A stretch of DNA of 64,000 nt from Pseudomonadota bacterium (GTDB lineage: Bacteria > Pseudomonadota > Alphaproteobacteria > Rhizobiales > Xanthobacteraceae), in assembly GCA_023404705.1 (NCBI GenBank), contig JAEYAU010000170.1, forward strand, positions 1-64,000. The letters run 5' to 3'. Below the pieces are notes generated by a model. That model was not told the origin of the DNA. It made no database searches and saw only the letters and a program-made list of their open reading frames with translations. The first letter of the stretch is position 1, and every line of letters begins with the position of its first letter. Below, piece by piece: positions 52,343 to 61,802 of this stretch. The position numbers and the translations under genes are program-made.

Positions 52343-53149
52343 TCAGCGCAGCCGTGCGTGTGCGCGCTTGATCAGCGGACGCAAATGCGCCTTCGCCTCG
52401 TTCAGGCGCGCGAGGAAGCGGCCCGGCAGTTCGGCCGCCGAGACGCGGCCCGCCTGCGCGCCGACATTCATCGCCGCGACGGTGCGGCCGGTCGAATCGA
52501 TCAGCGGCACCGCGATGGAGACGAGCCCGACCTCGAGCTCCTGATCGATCACGCAGAAGCCCTGCTCGCGCGCGGCGCTGAGCGTGGACATGATCTCCTC
52601 GACGCGCGTGCGCGTATAGGCCGTGAGCGCGCGGCGCTCGCTCGCCTGCAGGCGCGTCATCGCCTCGGCGGGATCGAGGGCGGCGAGCAGCACGCGACCC
52701 ATTGACGTGCAATAGGCGGGCAGCCGCGTGCCGACGCCGAGATCGACCGTCATGATGCGTTTGCGCGCCGAGCGCGCGATATAGAGGATCTCGTTGCCGT
52801 CGAGGATCGAAGCCGAGCACGACTCGTCGGTCGCCTCGCTCACCTTCTCGAGGAAAGGCTGGATCAGCTGCGGCAGCTCGCTCGAAGCCAGATACGCATA
52901 GCCGAGCCGCAGCACGCGCGGCGTGAGCGAGAAGAACTTCCCGTCGAACTCGGCGTAGCCGAGGCGCTGCAGCGTGAGCAGGCAACGGCGCGCGGCGGCA
53001 CGCGAGAGCCGCGTCATCTCGGCGACCTGCGCGATGGTCAGCCGCCCATGCGTTTCGTCAAAGCATTCGATGACCGCGAGCCCTTTGCCGAGCCCCGCGA
53101 TGTAGTCGCGCTCTGCCGTGCGCTCGATCGCCTCGCTGACTTCGCTCAT
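52343..53149 (-). CDS. pcaR: IclR-family regulator (PcaR-like)
   Basis: A 268-residue IclR protein. The winged helix is at about 20-80 (GLGKGLAVIECFDETHGRLT, SRAAARRCLLTLQRLGYAEF); the effector domain contains LPAYCTSMGRVLLA and GLVSIAVPLIDSTGRTVAAMNV. The N-terminal RDYIAGLGKGL form is typical of the PcaR/PcaU/PobR branch that senses beta-ketoadipate or related acids. Start at 53149 with AAGG ahead. Divergent from pcaIJFHG, so most likely its regulator. The symbol is inferred from context. Confidence 0.87.
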   Translation of the reverse strand: MSEVSEAIERTAERDYIAGLGKGLAVIECFDETHGRLTIAQVAEMTRLSRAAARRCLLTLQRLGYAEFDGKFFSLTPRVLRLGYAYLASSELPQLIQPFLEKVSEATDESCSASILDGNEILYIARSARKRIMTVDLGVGTRLPAYCTSMGRVLLAALDPAEAMTRLQASERRALTAYTRTRVEEIMSTLSAAREQGFCVIDQELEVGLVSIAVPLIDSTGRTVAAMNVGAQAGRVSAAELPGRFLARLNEAKAHLRPLIKRAHARLR

Positions 53150-53264
53150 TGCCTTGCCCCGCTGGCGCCTCCTGCGGCTATTCGTTCGCTTTGCGCACTC
53201 GGTTGTCAAGAGCGCACTTGACCGCAAAGCCTCGTGTCCCATAAAGTTCGGGCTGAAGAATGCT

Positions 53265-53279
53265 GTGCGATAAACGCAC
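53265..53279. promoter_or_regulatory. Candidate PcaR operator
   Basis: Perfect palindrome GTGCG-ATAAA-CGCAC, 25 bp before the first pca start codon. A direct repeat GCGCACT at 53193 and 53212 lies nearer the regulator gene. IclR proteins of this branch bind short palindromes combined with direct repeats, so both sets are candidates. Confidence 0.35.
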
Positions 53280-53303
53280 GCTGCTCCCAAGGGACTTCCC
53301 CGG

Positions 53304-54407
53304 ATGGCCAAATTCCTGTCGCTCTCACAGGCGGTCGAGGCTCACGTGCGCGACGGCGATACGGTCGCGATGGAAGGCTTCACGCATCTCATTCCGAACG
53401 CGGCCGCGCACGAGATCATTCGTCAGAAGCGCAAGCATCTGACGCTGATCCGCATGACGCCGGACATCCTCTACGACCAGATGATCGGCATGGGCTGCGC
53501 CGACAAGCTCGTGTTCTCCTGGGGCGGCAATCCGGGCGTCGGCTCGCTGCACCGGCTGCGCGAGGCGGTCGAGAGCGGCTGGCCGAACCAGCTCGCGATC
53601 GAGGAGCACTCGCACGCCGCGATGGCGAACGCTTACGAGGCGGGCGCCGCGAACCTGCCCTTCGCGATGCTGCGCGGCTATATCGGCGCCGACCTGCCGA
53701 AGGTGAACCCGAACATCAAGAGCATCACGTGCCCGTTCACGGGCGAGAAGCTCGCCGCGGTTCCGGCCATCCGGCCTGATGTCGCGATCATTCACGCGCT
53801 CAAGGCGGACCGCGCCGGCAACGTCTATCTCGAAGGTATCGTGGGCGTGCAGAAGGAGGCGGTGCTGGCTGCGAAGCGCAGCATCGTGACGGTCGAGGAG
53901 ATCGTCGACGACTTCGGCCCGCGCAACGCCAATGCCGTGATCCTGCCGAGCTGGACCGTGAGCGCGATCGCGCTGGTTCCGGGCGGCGCGCATCCCTCCT
54001 ATGCGCATGGCTACTACAAGCGCGATAATGCTTATTATATCGCGTGGGACCCGATCGCGCGGGATCGCGACACGTTCTTGGCCTGGATGAAGACCAACGT
54101 GCTCGAGAAGGGGCCCGAGGTCTTCGCCGAAACCGTGAAGCCGCTGCGCGAGAAGCCGGCCGGAATCGTGCAGACGATCGCCAAGGCGGCCGCGAAGCTG
54201 CTCGGCGGCGCGCCGGCTGCGAAGCCTCGGGGCGCAAAGCCGGCCAAGGCGGCGCCGAAGCCCGTGAGCAAAGTCAAGGCAAGCGCGGCGAAGCCGGGCA
54301 AAGCCAAGGCGAAGAAGGCAAGCGCCGCGAAGAAGGCCAGCAAGGCGAAAGCCAAGACGAAGTCCAGGACGCCCACGCGCAAGACGACGCGCAAGAAAGG
54401 CCGGTGA
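53304..54407 (+). CDS. pcaI: 3-Oxoadipate CoA-transferase subunit A with Lys/Ala-rich C-terminal tail
   Basis: A 367-residue class I CoA-transferase alpha subunit. The catalytic-fold core (residues 1-293) shows DGDTVAMEGFTHLIPNAAAHE, FSWGGNPGVGSLHRLREAVE and ADRAGNVYLEGIVGVQKEA. Residues about 303-367 form a histone-H1/AlgP-like tail with some 20 lysines (KAKAKKASAAKKASKAKAK). It pairs with the next gene; with pcaF, H and G downstream the substrate is most likely 3-oxoadipate. RBS AAGGGA. The subunit is of the glutaconate-transferase-like type, so a different beta-ketoacid remains possible. Confidence 0.87.
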   Translation: MAKFLSLSQAVEAHVRDGDTVAMEGFTHLIPNAAAHEIIRQKRKHLTLIRMTPDILYDQMIGMGCADKLVFSWGGNPGVGSLHRLREAVESGWPNQLAIEEHSHAAMANAYEAGAANLPFAMLRGYIGADLPKVNPNIKSITCPFTGEKLAAVPAIRPDVAIIHALKADRAGNVYLEGIVGVQKEAVLAAKRSIVTVEEIVDDFGPRNANAVILPSWTVSAIALVPGGAHPSYAHGYYKRDNAYYIAWDPIARDRDTFLAWMKTNVLEKGPEVFAETVKPLREKPAGIVQTIAKAAAKLLGGAPAAKPRGAKPAKAAPKPVSKVKASAAKPGKAKAKKASAAKKASKAKAKTKSRTPTRKTTRKKGR

Positions 54408-54412
54408 GGATC

Positions 54413-55192
54413 ATGACCGAGGCCTACAAGCCCAACGAGATGATGACCATCGCGGCGGCGCGCGCGCTGCGCAACGACGATGTCTGCTTCGTCGGCATCG
54501 GCATGCCGTCGGCGGCATGCAATCTGGCGCGGCTCACGCATGCGCCGGACATCACGCTGATCTACGAGTCGGGCACGCTCGCGACCAAGCCGAATGTGCT
54601 GCCGCTCTCGATCGGCGACGGCGAGCTCTGCGATACCGCGCTCACCACGGTCTCGGTGCCCGAGATGTTCCGCTACTGGCTGCAGGGCGGGCGCATCACG
54701 CTCGGCTTCCTGGGCGGCGCGCAGATCGACCGCTTCGCCAATCTCAACACCACGGTGGTCGGCCCGTATGACAAGCCGAAGGTGCGGCTGCCGGGCGGCG
54801 GTGGCGCGCCCGAGATCGCGGTCGCGTGCGGCGAGATCTACATCATCATGGCGCAGTCGCCGCGCAGCTTCGTCAACAAGCTCGACTTCATCACGTCGAT
54901 CGGTCACGGCGAGGGTGGCGATCACCGCGAGCGCCTCGGCCTGAAGACCAAGGGACCGACGCGCCTGGTCACGGATCTTGCGATCTTCGCGCCGGATCCC
55001 GAGACCAAGGAAATGACCATCGTCTCGATCCATCCGGGTGTCAGCCGCGAGCGGATTCAGGAGAATACCGGCTGGCCGGTGCGCTATGCTAACGACGTGG
55101 CCGAGACCGAGCCGCCCCGAAAGGAAGAGCTCGAAGTGCTGCGCGAGCTGCATGCGCGCACCGCCAAGGCGCACGGCGCCCAGGCCGCGTAA
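54413..55192 (+). CDS. pcaJ: 3-Oxoadipate CoA-transferase subunit B
   Basis: A 259-residue class I CoA-transferase beta subunit. The catalytic glutamate is E52 in LIYESGTL; VCFVGIGMPSAACNLA and the glycine-rich LPGGGGAPEIAVA loop are family marks. The ATG at 54413 follows GTGAGGATC and lies 5 bp after pcaI. No lysine tail. It forms the active site with PcaI, moving CoA from succinyl-CoA to the ketoacid. Confidence 0.88.
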   Translation: MTEAYKPNEMMTIAAARALRNDDVCFVGIGMPSAACNLARLTHAPDITLIYESGTLATKPNVLPLSIGDGELCDTALTTVSVPEMFRYWLQGGRITLGFLGGAQIDRFANLNTTVVGPYDKPKVRLPGGGGAPEIAVACGEIYIIMAQSPRSFVNKLDFITSIGHGEGGDHRERLGLKTKGPTRLVTDLAIFAPDPETKEMTIVSIHPGVSRERIQENTGWPVRYANDVAETEPPRKEELEVLRELHARTAKAHGAQAA

Positions 55193-55206
55193 GAAGGAGC
55201 CTGACC

Positions 55207-56415
<1,209 letters not shown>

Positions 56416-56430
56416 GATCAAGAGGAAGAT

Positions 56431-57129
56431 ATGGCGCTCGTTTATCCGATCGACAGCAACAAGATCCATCCGACGCGGCCGTTCGCGGACTATCGCAGCA
56501 CCGTGAAGCGCTCGCCGTCGAAGCCGCTGGTCATCGTGCCGCATACGCTCTCGGAGCTGACCGGGCCGGTCTACGGCCAGGATACAGTGCGGCCCGGCGA
56601 CAGCGACCTCACGCAGCAGCACAAGGACGAGCCGATCGGCGAGCGCATCATCGTGCACGGCAAGGTGCTCGACGAGGACCTGCGGCCGGTGCCCGACGCG
56701 CTGGTGGAGCTGTGGCAGGCCAATGCCTGCGGCCGCTACATCCACGTGGTGGACCAGCACCCGGCGCCGATCGATCCGAACTTCACGGGCGCGGGGCGCG
56801 CCGTGACGGACCGCGAGGGCTACTACAAGTTCATCACGGTCAAGCCGGGCGCCTATCCGTGGGGCAATCACCACAATGCGTGGCGGCCCGCGCATATCCA
56901 CTTCTCGATCTTCGGGCACTCGTTCCTGTCGCGGCTCGTCACCCAGATGTATTTCCCGGGCGACCCGCTGTTCCCGTTCGACCCGATCTTCAACTCGGTG
57001 ACCGACGAGAAGGCGCGCATGCGTATGGTCTCGTCCTTCGACCTCGAGAACACGGTGCCCAACTGGGCGCTCTGCTACCGGTTTGACATCGTCCTGCGCG
57101 GACGCGAACAGACGCCGATGGAGCACTGA
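56431..57129 (+). CDS. pcaH: Protocatechuate 3,4-dioxygenase beta subunit
   Basis: A 232-residue intradiol dioxygenase subunit carrying the Fe(III) site: tyrosines in CGRYIH and GAYPWGNHHNAW, histidines in RPAHIHFS. The N-terminal HPTRPFADYRSTVKRSP segment is typical of PcaH. RBS AGAGGAAG. It opens protocatechuate to 3-carboxymuconate together with PcaG. Confidence 0.96.
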   Translation: MALVYPIDSNKIHPTRPFADYRSTVKRSPSKPLVIVPHTLSELTGPVYGQDTVRPGDSDLTQQHKDEPIGERIIVHGKVLDEDLRPVPDALVELWQANACGRYIHVVDQHPAPIDPNFTGAGRAVTDREGYYKFITVKPGAYPWGNHHNAWRPAHIHFSIFGHSFLSRLVTQMYFPGDPLFPFDPIFNSVTDEKARMRMVSSFDLENTVPNWALCYRFDIVLRGREQTPMEH

Positions 57130-57131
57130 TC

Positions 57132-57722
57132 ATGTCTGGCGTTACTCCCTCGCAAACCGTCGGTCCGTTCTTCGCCTTCGGCCTGACGCCGAACAAGAAA
57201 TACGAGTGGGTCGATACCTTCTCGAACAACTTGGTCACGCCCGATGCGGCCGGCGAGCGGATCCGCATCGAGGGGCGCGTCACCGATGCGGACGGCAAGC
57301 CGATCAACGACTGCATGATCGAGATCTGGCAGGCCGATGCGCAGGGCCGCTACGCCCATGCGCGCGACACCCGCGCGCTGCCGAACACGAGCTTCAAGGG
57401 CTTCGGCCGCGTCGGGACGGACGCGGACGGGATCTATACGTTCGACACCATCAAGCCGGGCGCGGTGCCCGGACCGAACGGGGCCATGCAGGCGCCGCAC
57501 GTGATGGTGGCGTTCTATTCGCGCGGCCTGCTGACGCACCTCTACACGCGCCTCTACTTTGCGGACGAGGCCGCGACCGCCAGCGACCCGATCCTGGCCA
57601 TGGTGCCGGCGGACCGTCGCGATACGCTGATCGCCAAGAAGGAGCAGCGGGGCGGGGCCACGGTCTACCGCTTCGATATCAGCTTCCAGCCCGAGAACGA
57701 GACGGTCTTCTTCGACGTCTGA
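57132..57722 (+). CDS. pcaG: Protocatechuate 3,4-dioxygenase alpha subunit
   Basis: A 196-residue structural subunit of the intradiol enzyme. TPSQTVGPFFAFGLTP at the N terminus, EIWQADAQGRYAHARD and APHVMVAFYSRGLLTHLYTRLYF are family marks; metal ligands are not conserved, as expected for the alpha chain. It begins 3 bp after pcaH. pcaB, pcaC and pcaD do not follow. Confidence 0.95.
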   Translation: MSGVTPSQTVGPFFAFGLTPNKKYEWVDTFSNNLVTPDAAGERIRIEGRVTDADGKPINDCMIEIWQADAQGRYAHARDTRALPNTSFKGFGRVGTDADGIYTFDTIKPGAVPGPNGAMQAPHVMVAFYSRGLLTHLYTRLYFADEAATASDPILAMVPADRRDTLIAKKEQRGGATVYRFDISFQPENETVFFDV

Positions 57723-57782
57723 GCGGTCTTTCGGCTCGGCGCCAAGGCGTGCGCCTTGACGGGGGCCGCGCGCCGTATACAG

Positions 57783-57831
57783 AACGTATCTAATCAAGAA
57801 TGCCCGGGTCTGCCCGGGCGATGGATACGTT
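57783..57831. promoter_or_regulatory. Composite stem-loop upstream of the MetE-like array
   Basis: The outer 8-bp arms AACGTATC (57783-57790) and GATACGTT (57824-57831) enclose an inner hairpin GCCCGGG-TCTG-CCCGGGC (57802-57819). Perfect pairing in both stems suggests RNA structure or a paired operator. It could also terminate pcaG, but no T tract follows. Confidence 0.45.
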
Positions 57832-57842
57832 CAGGACAGCTC

Positions 57843-57992
57843 ATGGCGCTTGCAACCGCCGAAGCCGTCATGCGCGAGCATGAGCGGCTCGCTTTCCGCA
57901 ATATCGAATTCGCGTTGCGCAACGAGCGCGCGCCCGGCCTGGCGCCGCGCGCGGCGCTGATCCGCGGTCGGGCGGCGGCGCACGCTCTCTGA
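57843..57992 (+). CDS. Possible 49-residue leader or orphan peptide
   Basis: A short frame begins ATGGCGCTTGCAACC with CAGGA 8 nt upstream; the product (MALATAEAVMREHERLAFRN...) is Ala/Arg-rich with no recognised motif. It lies just after the stem-loop and 31 bp before the first MetE-like gene. In such GC-rich DNA it may be a chance frame. Confidence 0.2.
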   Translation: MALATAEAVMREHERLAFRNIEFALRNERAPGLAPRAALIRGRAAAHAL

Positions 57993-58023
57993 ACACCCCA
58001 TCGATACGATCCTGGAGGACACC

Positions 58024-59130
58024 ATGAAACGCACCAGAGCCCCATTTCGGGCAGACCATGTCGGCAGCATCCTGCGCTCCGGCCCGCTGAAAGACGCTCG
58101 CACCAAGCATCAGAACCGTGAGCTCAGCGACGCGCAGCTCAAGGAGATCGAGGACCGCGAGATCGAGAAGATCATCAAGAAGCAGGAAGAGATCGGCCTG
58201 CAGCTCGCGACCGACGGCGAGTATCGCCGCTCGTGGTGGCACTTCGACTTCCTCAAGAAGCTGAAGGGCGTCGAGAGCTACGTCGCCGAGCACGGCATCC
58301 AGTTCAAGGGCGTCGAGACGCGCCCCGAGGGAATTCGCGTGGTCGGCAAGATCGACTTCGACGGGCACCCGTTCCTCGAGCACTTCCGGTTCGTCAAACA
58401 GCACACCAAGGTGACGCCGAAGATGACGATCCCGTCGCCGACCGTGCTGCACTTCCGTGGCGGCCGGAAGGCGATCGACGCGAAGATCTATCCGGACATG
58501 GCCGAGTTCTACTCGGACCTGGGCAAGGCCTATCGCAAGGCGATCCGCGCCTTCTACGATGCGGGCTGCCGCTACCTGCAGCTCGACGACACGGTCTGGG
58601 CCTATCTCTGCTCCAAGGAGCAGCTCGAAGGCGCGCGCGAGCGCGGCGACGATCCGGACAAGCTGCAGGGCATCTATGCGGACATGATCAACTACGCGAT
58701 CGCGGACCGGCCGTCCGACATGGTGATCACGACGCATGTATGCCGCGGCAATTTCCGCTCCACCTTCATCTCCTCGGGCGGCTACGAGCCGGTCGCCGAG
58801 ACGCTGCTGCAGCGGGTGAACTACGATGGCTACTTCCTGGAATACGACACCGACCGCGCCGGCGGCTTCGAACCGCTGCGCTTCCTGCCGAAGGGCAACA
58901 AGATCGTCGTGCTCGGCCTGATCACGTCGAAGTCCGGCACGCTCGAGAAGAAGGACGACGTCAAGCGCCGCATCGACGAGGCGACGAAGTACGCCTCGCT
59001 CGACCAGTATTGCATCTCGCCGCAATGCGGCTTCGCCTCCACGGAGGATGGCAACATTTTGGCCGAGGAGGAGCAGTGGGCGAAGCTGCGCATGTGCGTC
59101 GAGCTCGCCGATGAGGTGTGGGGGAAGTAA
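58024..59130 (+). CDS. MetE C-terminal-domain-like methyltransferase (1)
   Basis: A 368-residue protein of the cobalamin-independent methionine synthase catalytic family (Meth_synt_2), without the MetE N-terminal folate domain. Zinc ligands: H238 and C240 (TTHVCRGNF), E273 (FLEYDTDRAGG), C335 (SPQCGFAST). N-terminal PFRADHVGSILR is family typical. RBS GGAGG. Such stand-alone domains transfer a methyl to a thiol such as homocysteine from unconventional donors. First of three tandem paralogues; specific donor and acceptor unknown. Confidence 0.88.
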   Translation: MKRTRAPFRADHVGSILRSGPLKDARTKHQNRELSDAQLKEIEDREIEKIIKKQEEIGLQLATDGEYRRSWWHFDFLKKLKGVESYVAEHGIQFKGVETRPEGIRVVGKIDFDGHPFLEHFRFVKQHTKVTPKMTIPSPTVLHFRGGRKAIDAKIYPDMAEFYSDLGKAYRKAIRAFYDAGCRYLQLDDTVWAYLCSKEQLEGARERGDDPDKLQGIYADMINYAIADRPSDMVITTHVCRGNFRSTFISSGGYEPVAETLLQRVNYDGYFLEYDTDRAGGFEPLRFLPKGNKIVVLGLITSKSGTLEKKDDVKRRIDEATKYASLDQYCISPQCGFASTEDGNILAEEEQWAKLRMCVELADEVWGK

Positions 59131-59152
59131 CCTCGGCGCACGATCCTCGATC

Positions 59153-59304
59153 CCGTCATCCTGAGGTGCGAACATCAGTCGGCGTGAGCCGGCTGATGTG
59201 AGCCTCGAAGGATGAACGGCCGAGGTGTTGCAGCGTACTCGTTGCGAGTCCCGGGCCGTCGCCCTTCGAGGCCCGCGCTGCGCGCGGGCACCTCAGGGTG
59301 ACGG
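59153..59304. repeat. Dispersed palindromic element, CCGTCATCCTGAGG type (copy 1)
   Basis: Left end CCGTCATCCTGAGGTGCG, right end CACCTCAGGGTGACGG; inner arms CCTCGAAGGATGAACGGCC and GGGCCGTCGCCCTTCGAGG. A second copy is at 61586-61718. It separates the first and second MetE-like genes. Confidence 0.75.
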
Positions 59305-59335
59305 ATCTGAGGTTGAGATTAGGCAAGGCGATATC

Positions 59336-60439
59336 ATGCAACGTACCAAGCCCCCCTTCCGCGCCGATCATGTCGGCAGTCTGCTGCGTCCCGCTGCGCT
59401 GAAGGAGGTGCGGGCGAAGCGGGAGCGGGGAGAGATCGGCGTCGAGGAGCTGCGCGCGATCGAGGATGCGGAGATCATCCGTGTCATCGAGAAGCAGGAG
59501 GCGATCGGCCTGAAGTCGATCACCGACGGCGAGTTTCGCCGCGCCTTCTGGCAGATCGACTTCCTCGAGAAGCTCGATGGCGTCGAGTCCTATCTGGGCG
59601 AGCGCAAGATCAAGTTCCAGGGGCCGCAGCCGCGCCCGGTGCTGCTGCGCGTGAAGGACAAGCTCGGCGCCTTCCACGGCCATCCGATGATCGACCACTA
59701 TCGCTTCGTCGCCGCGCACACGCGCGCGACCGCGAAGATGACGATCCCGTCGCCCTCGGCGCTGCATTTCCGCTACGGGCGCGCGGCCGTGCCGGAAACG
59801 ATCTATCCGGACATGGCCGAGTTCTATCGCGATCTCGGCAGCGCCTATGCGAAAGCCGTGCGCGGCTTCTCGGATGCGGGCTGCCGCTATCTGCAGCTCG
59901 ACGAGGTGAACCTCGCTTATCTCTGCGATCCCGCGCTGCGCGACCAGGTGCGCGAGCGCGGTGACGATCCCGCGACGCTGCCGTCCGTCTATGCGGGCAT
60001 GATCAACGCCGCGATCGCCGACATCCCGGCGGACATGACGATCACCATGCATCTCTGCCGCGGCAATTTCCGCTCCACCTTCGTGGCGAGCGGAGGTTAT
60101 GAACCCGTGGCCGAGATCCTGTTCAACGGCATCAACGTGCACGGCTACTTCATGGAGTACGACAGCGAGCGCGCCGGCGGCTTCGAGCCCTTGCGCTTCG
60201 TGCCGAAGGGCAAGACCGTGGTGCTCGGCCTCGTCACCTCCAAGACCGGCACGCTGGAGAGCCGCGACGCCATCCTCCGGCGCATTGACGAAGCCACGAA
60301 GTACATCGACATTGACCAGCTCTGCCTCTCGCCGCAATGCGGCTTCGCCTCCACCGAGGAAGGCAACGAGCTGGCGCAAGACGAGCAATGGGCGAAGCTC
60401 GCGATGATCGTCGAGCTCGCGAATGAGATATGGGGATGA
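59336..60439 (+). CDS. MetE C-terminal-domain-like methyltransferase (2)
   Basis: A 367-residue paralogue of the preceding enzyme. Zinc-site residues are kept: TMHLCRGNF (His, Cys), FMEYDSERAGG (Glu), LSPQCGFAST (Cys). The barrel segment QLDEVNLAYLC differs from the QLDDT of the other two copies. The ATG at 59336 is chosen by alignment with the paralogues (PFRADHVGSLLR). It overlaps the third copy by 10 bp, so these two are translated together. Confidence 0.87.
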   Translation: MQRTKPPFRADHVGSLLRPAALKEVRAKRERGEIGVEELRAIEDAEIIRVIEKQEAIGLKSITDGEFRRAFWQIDFLEKLDGVESYLGERKIKFQGPQPRPVLLRVKDKLGAFHGHPMIDHYRFVAAHTRATAKMTIPSPSALHFRYGRAAVPETIYPDMAEFYRDLGSAYAKAVRGFSDAGCRYLQLDEVNLAYLCDPALRDQVRERGDDPATLPSVYAGMINAAIADIPADMTITMHLCRGNFRSTFVASGGYEPVAEILFNGINVHGYFMEYDSERAGGFEPLRFVPKGKTVVLGLVTSKTGTLESRDAILRRIDEATKYIDIDQLCLSPQCGFASTEEGNELAQDEQWAKLAMIVELANEIWG

Positions 60440-61566
60440 AGATGTCCGTGATGGAAGCCACCAAGGCTCGCACCAAGCCGCCGTTCCGCGCCGACCATGT
60501 CGGCAGCCTCTTGCGCACCGCGGCGCTGAAGGACGCGCGCGCGAAGCATGCGAAGGGCGAGATCTCGGCGGCCGATCTCAAGGCCGTCGAGGACCAGGAG
60601 ATCACGCGCATCATCCGCAAGCAGGAGGAGGTGGGCCTGCGGCTGGTCACCGACGGCGAGTTCCGCCGCTCCTGGTGGCAGTTCGACTTCATGAAGGAGC
60701 TCGACGGGCTCGAGCTCTACGACACCGGCAAGGGCATCCAGTTTCACGGCGTCACGACCCGCGCCGAGGACATCCGCGTGTCCGGCAAGATCGGCTATTC
60801 GGGCCATCCGATGCTCGATCACTACCGGTTCGTCGCGCAGACCACGCGCGTGACGCCGAAGATGACGATCCCGAGCCCGACCGTGGTGCATTTCCGCGTC
60901 GGCCAGAAGCCGGTCACCGAGGGTCACTACAAGACCATGGACGCGTTCTTCGCGGATCTCGGCGCGGCGTATAGCAAAACCGTGCAGGCCTTCGCGGCCG
61001 CCGGCTGCCGCTACCTGCAGCTCGACGACACCTCGTTCGCGCATCTCTGCGACAAGGACCGCCGGCAGATGCTGAAGGACCGCGGCGAGGATCCGGACCA
61101 GCTGATGCATACCTATGCGAAGCTGATCAATGCCGCGATCGCGGGCGTGCCGTCCGACATGGTGATCGGCATGCACATCTGCCGCGGCAATTTCCGTTCG
61201 ACCTTCATCTCCTCGGGCGGCTACGAGCCGGTCGCCGACGTGCTGTTCAATTCCACCAACGTCAACGCCTACTTCCTGGAGTACGACACCGACCGCGCCG
61301 GCGGCTTCGAGCCGCTGCGCTTCGTGCCGAAGGGCAAGCACGTGGTGCTCGGGCTGATCACGTCAAAATTCGGCACGCTCGAAGCCAAGGACGACATCAA
61401 GCGCCGCATCGATGAGGCGACGAAGCATGTCGGCCTTGACCAGCTCTGCCTCTCGCCGCAATGCGGTTTCGCCTCCACCGAGGAAGGCAACGTGCTGGCC
61501 GAGGACGAGCAATGGGCGAAGCTCGCGCACATCGTGCAGATCGCGGACGAGGTGTGGGGGCGGTGA
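60430..61566 (+). CDS. MetE C-terminal-domain-like methyltransferase (3)
   Basis: A 378-residue third paralogue. Zinc ligands are in GMHICRGNF, FLEYDTDRAGG and LSPQCGFAST. It is closer to copy 1 (shared QLDDT, RRSWW and ISSGGYEPVA segments) than to copy 2. Several in-frame ATGs (60430, 60436, 60442) make the exact start uncertain; 60436 would overlap the copy-2 stop as ATGA. Confidence 0.87.
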   Translation: MGMKMSVMEATKARTKPPFRADHVGSLLRTAALKDARAKHAKGEISAADLKAVEDQEITRIIRKQEEVGLRLVTDGEFRRSWWQFDFMKELDGLELYDTGKGIQFHGVTTRAEDIRVSGKIGYSGHPMLDHYRFVAQTTRVTPKMTIPSPTVVHFRVGQKPVTEGHYKTMDAFFADLGAAYSKTVQAFAAAGCRYLQLDDTSFAHLCDKDRRQMLKDRGEDPDQLMHTYAKLINAAIAGVPSDMVIGMHICRGNFRSTFISSGGYEPVADVLFNSTNVNAYFLEYDTDRAGGFEPLRFVPKGKHVVLGLITSKFGTLEAKDDIKRRIDEATKHVGLDQLCLSPQCGFASTEEGNVLAEDEQWAKLAHIVQIADEVWGR

Positions 61567-61585
61567 CGCAGGCGCCTCACTCGAT

Positions 61586-61718
61586 CCGTCACCCTGAGGG
61601 GCTCGCCACGAAGTGGCGAGCCTCGAAGGGCGACAGCCGCTGAGCTTCCGCGAGCATGCTGCGGCGCCCGGGCCGTTCATCCTTCGAGGCTCGCTCCGCT
61701 CGCGCCTCAGGATGACGG
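61586..61718. repeat. Dispersed palindromic element, CCGTCATCCTGAGG type (copy 2)
   Basis: Left end CCGTCACCCTGAGGGGCTCG, right end GCGCCTCAGGATGACGG; inner arms GGCTCGCCACGAAGTGGCGAG and CCTTCGAGGCTCGCTCCGC. Same family as 59153-59304, here after the third MetE-like gene. Confidence 0.75.
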
Positions 61719-61802
61719 AATTGGGTGGTTGACCCCGCTGCGGCGAGGCCATCTTATGCGCGCCGGAGAAGCGGAAGAACGTTTGCGCACCAGGGACACG
61801 GC

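Larger units (their letters stand above)
57723..58023. other. Intergenic region between pcaG and the MetE-like array
   Basis: Contains a TTGACG at 57756, a GTATAC palindrome at 57775-57780, the composite stem-loop at 57783-57831 and a doubtful short reading frame (57843-57992). It is the likely promoter and leader region of the MetE-like array. Confidence 0.5.

Noticed and set aside
53234..53779. Overlapping 181-residue plus-strand frame at the start of pcaI
   Set aside because: It is an Arg/Gly-rich out-of-frame shadow of the CoA-transferase gene.
57756..57781. Sigma-70 promoter TTGACG...TATACA before the MetE-like array
   Set aside because: The spacer is only 14 bp, too short for a confident promoter.
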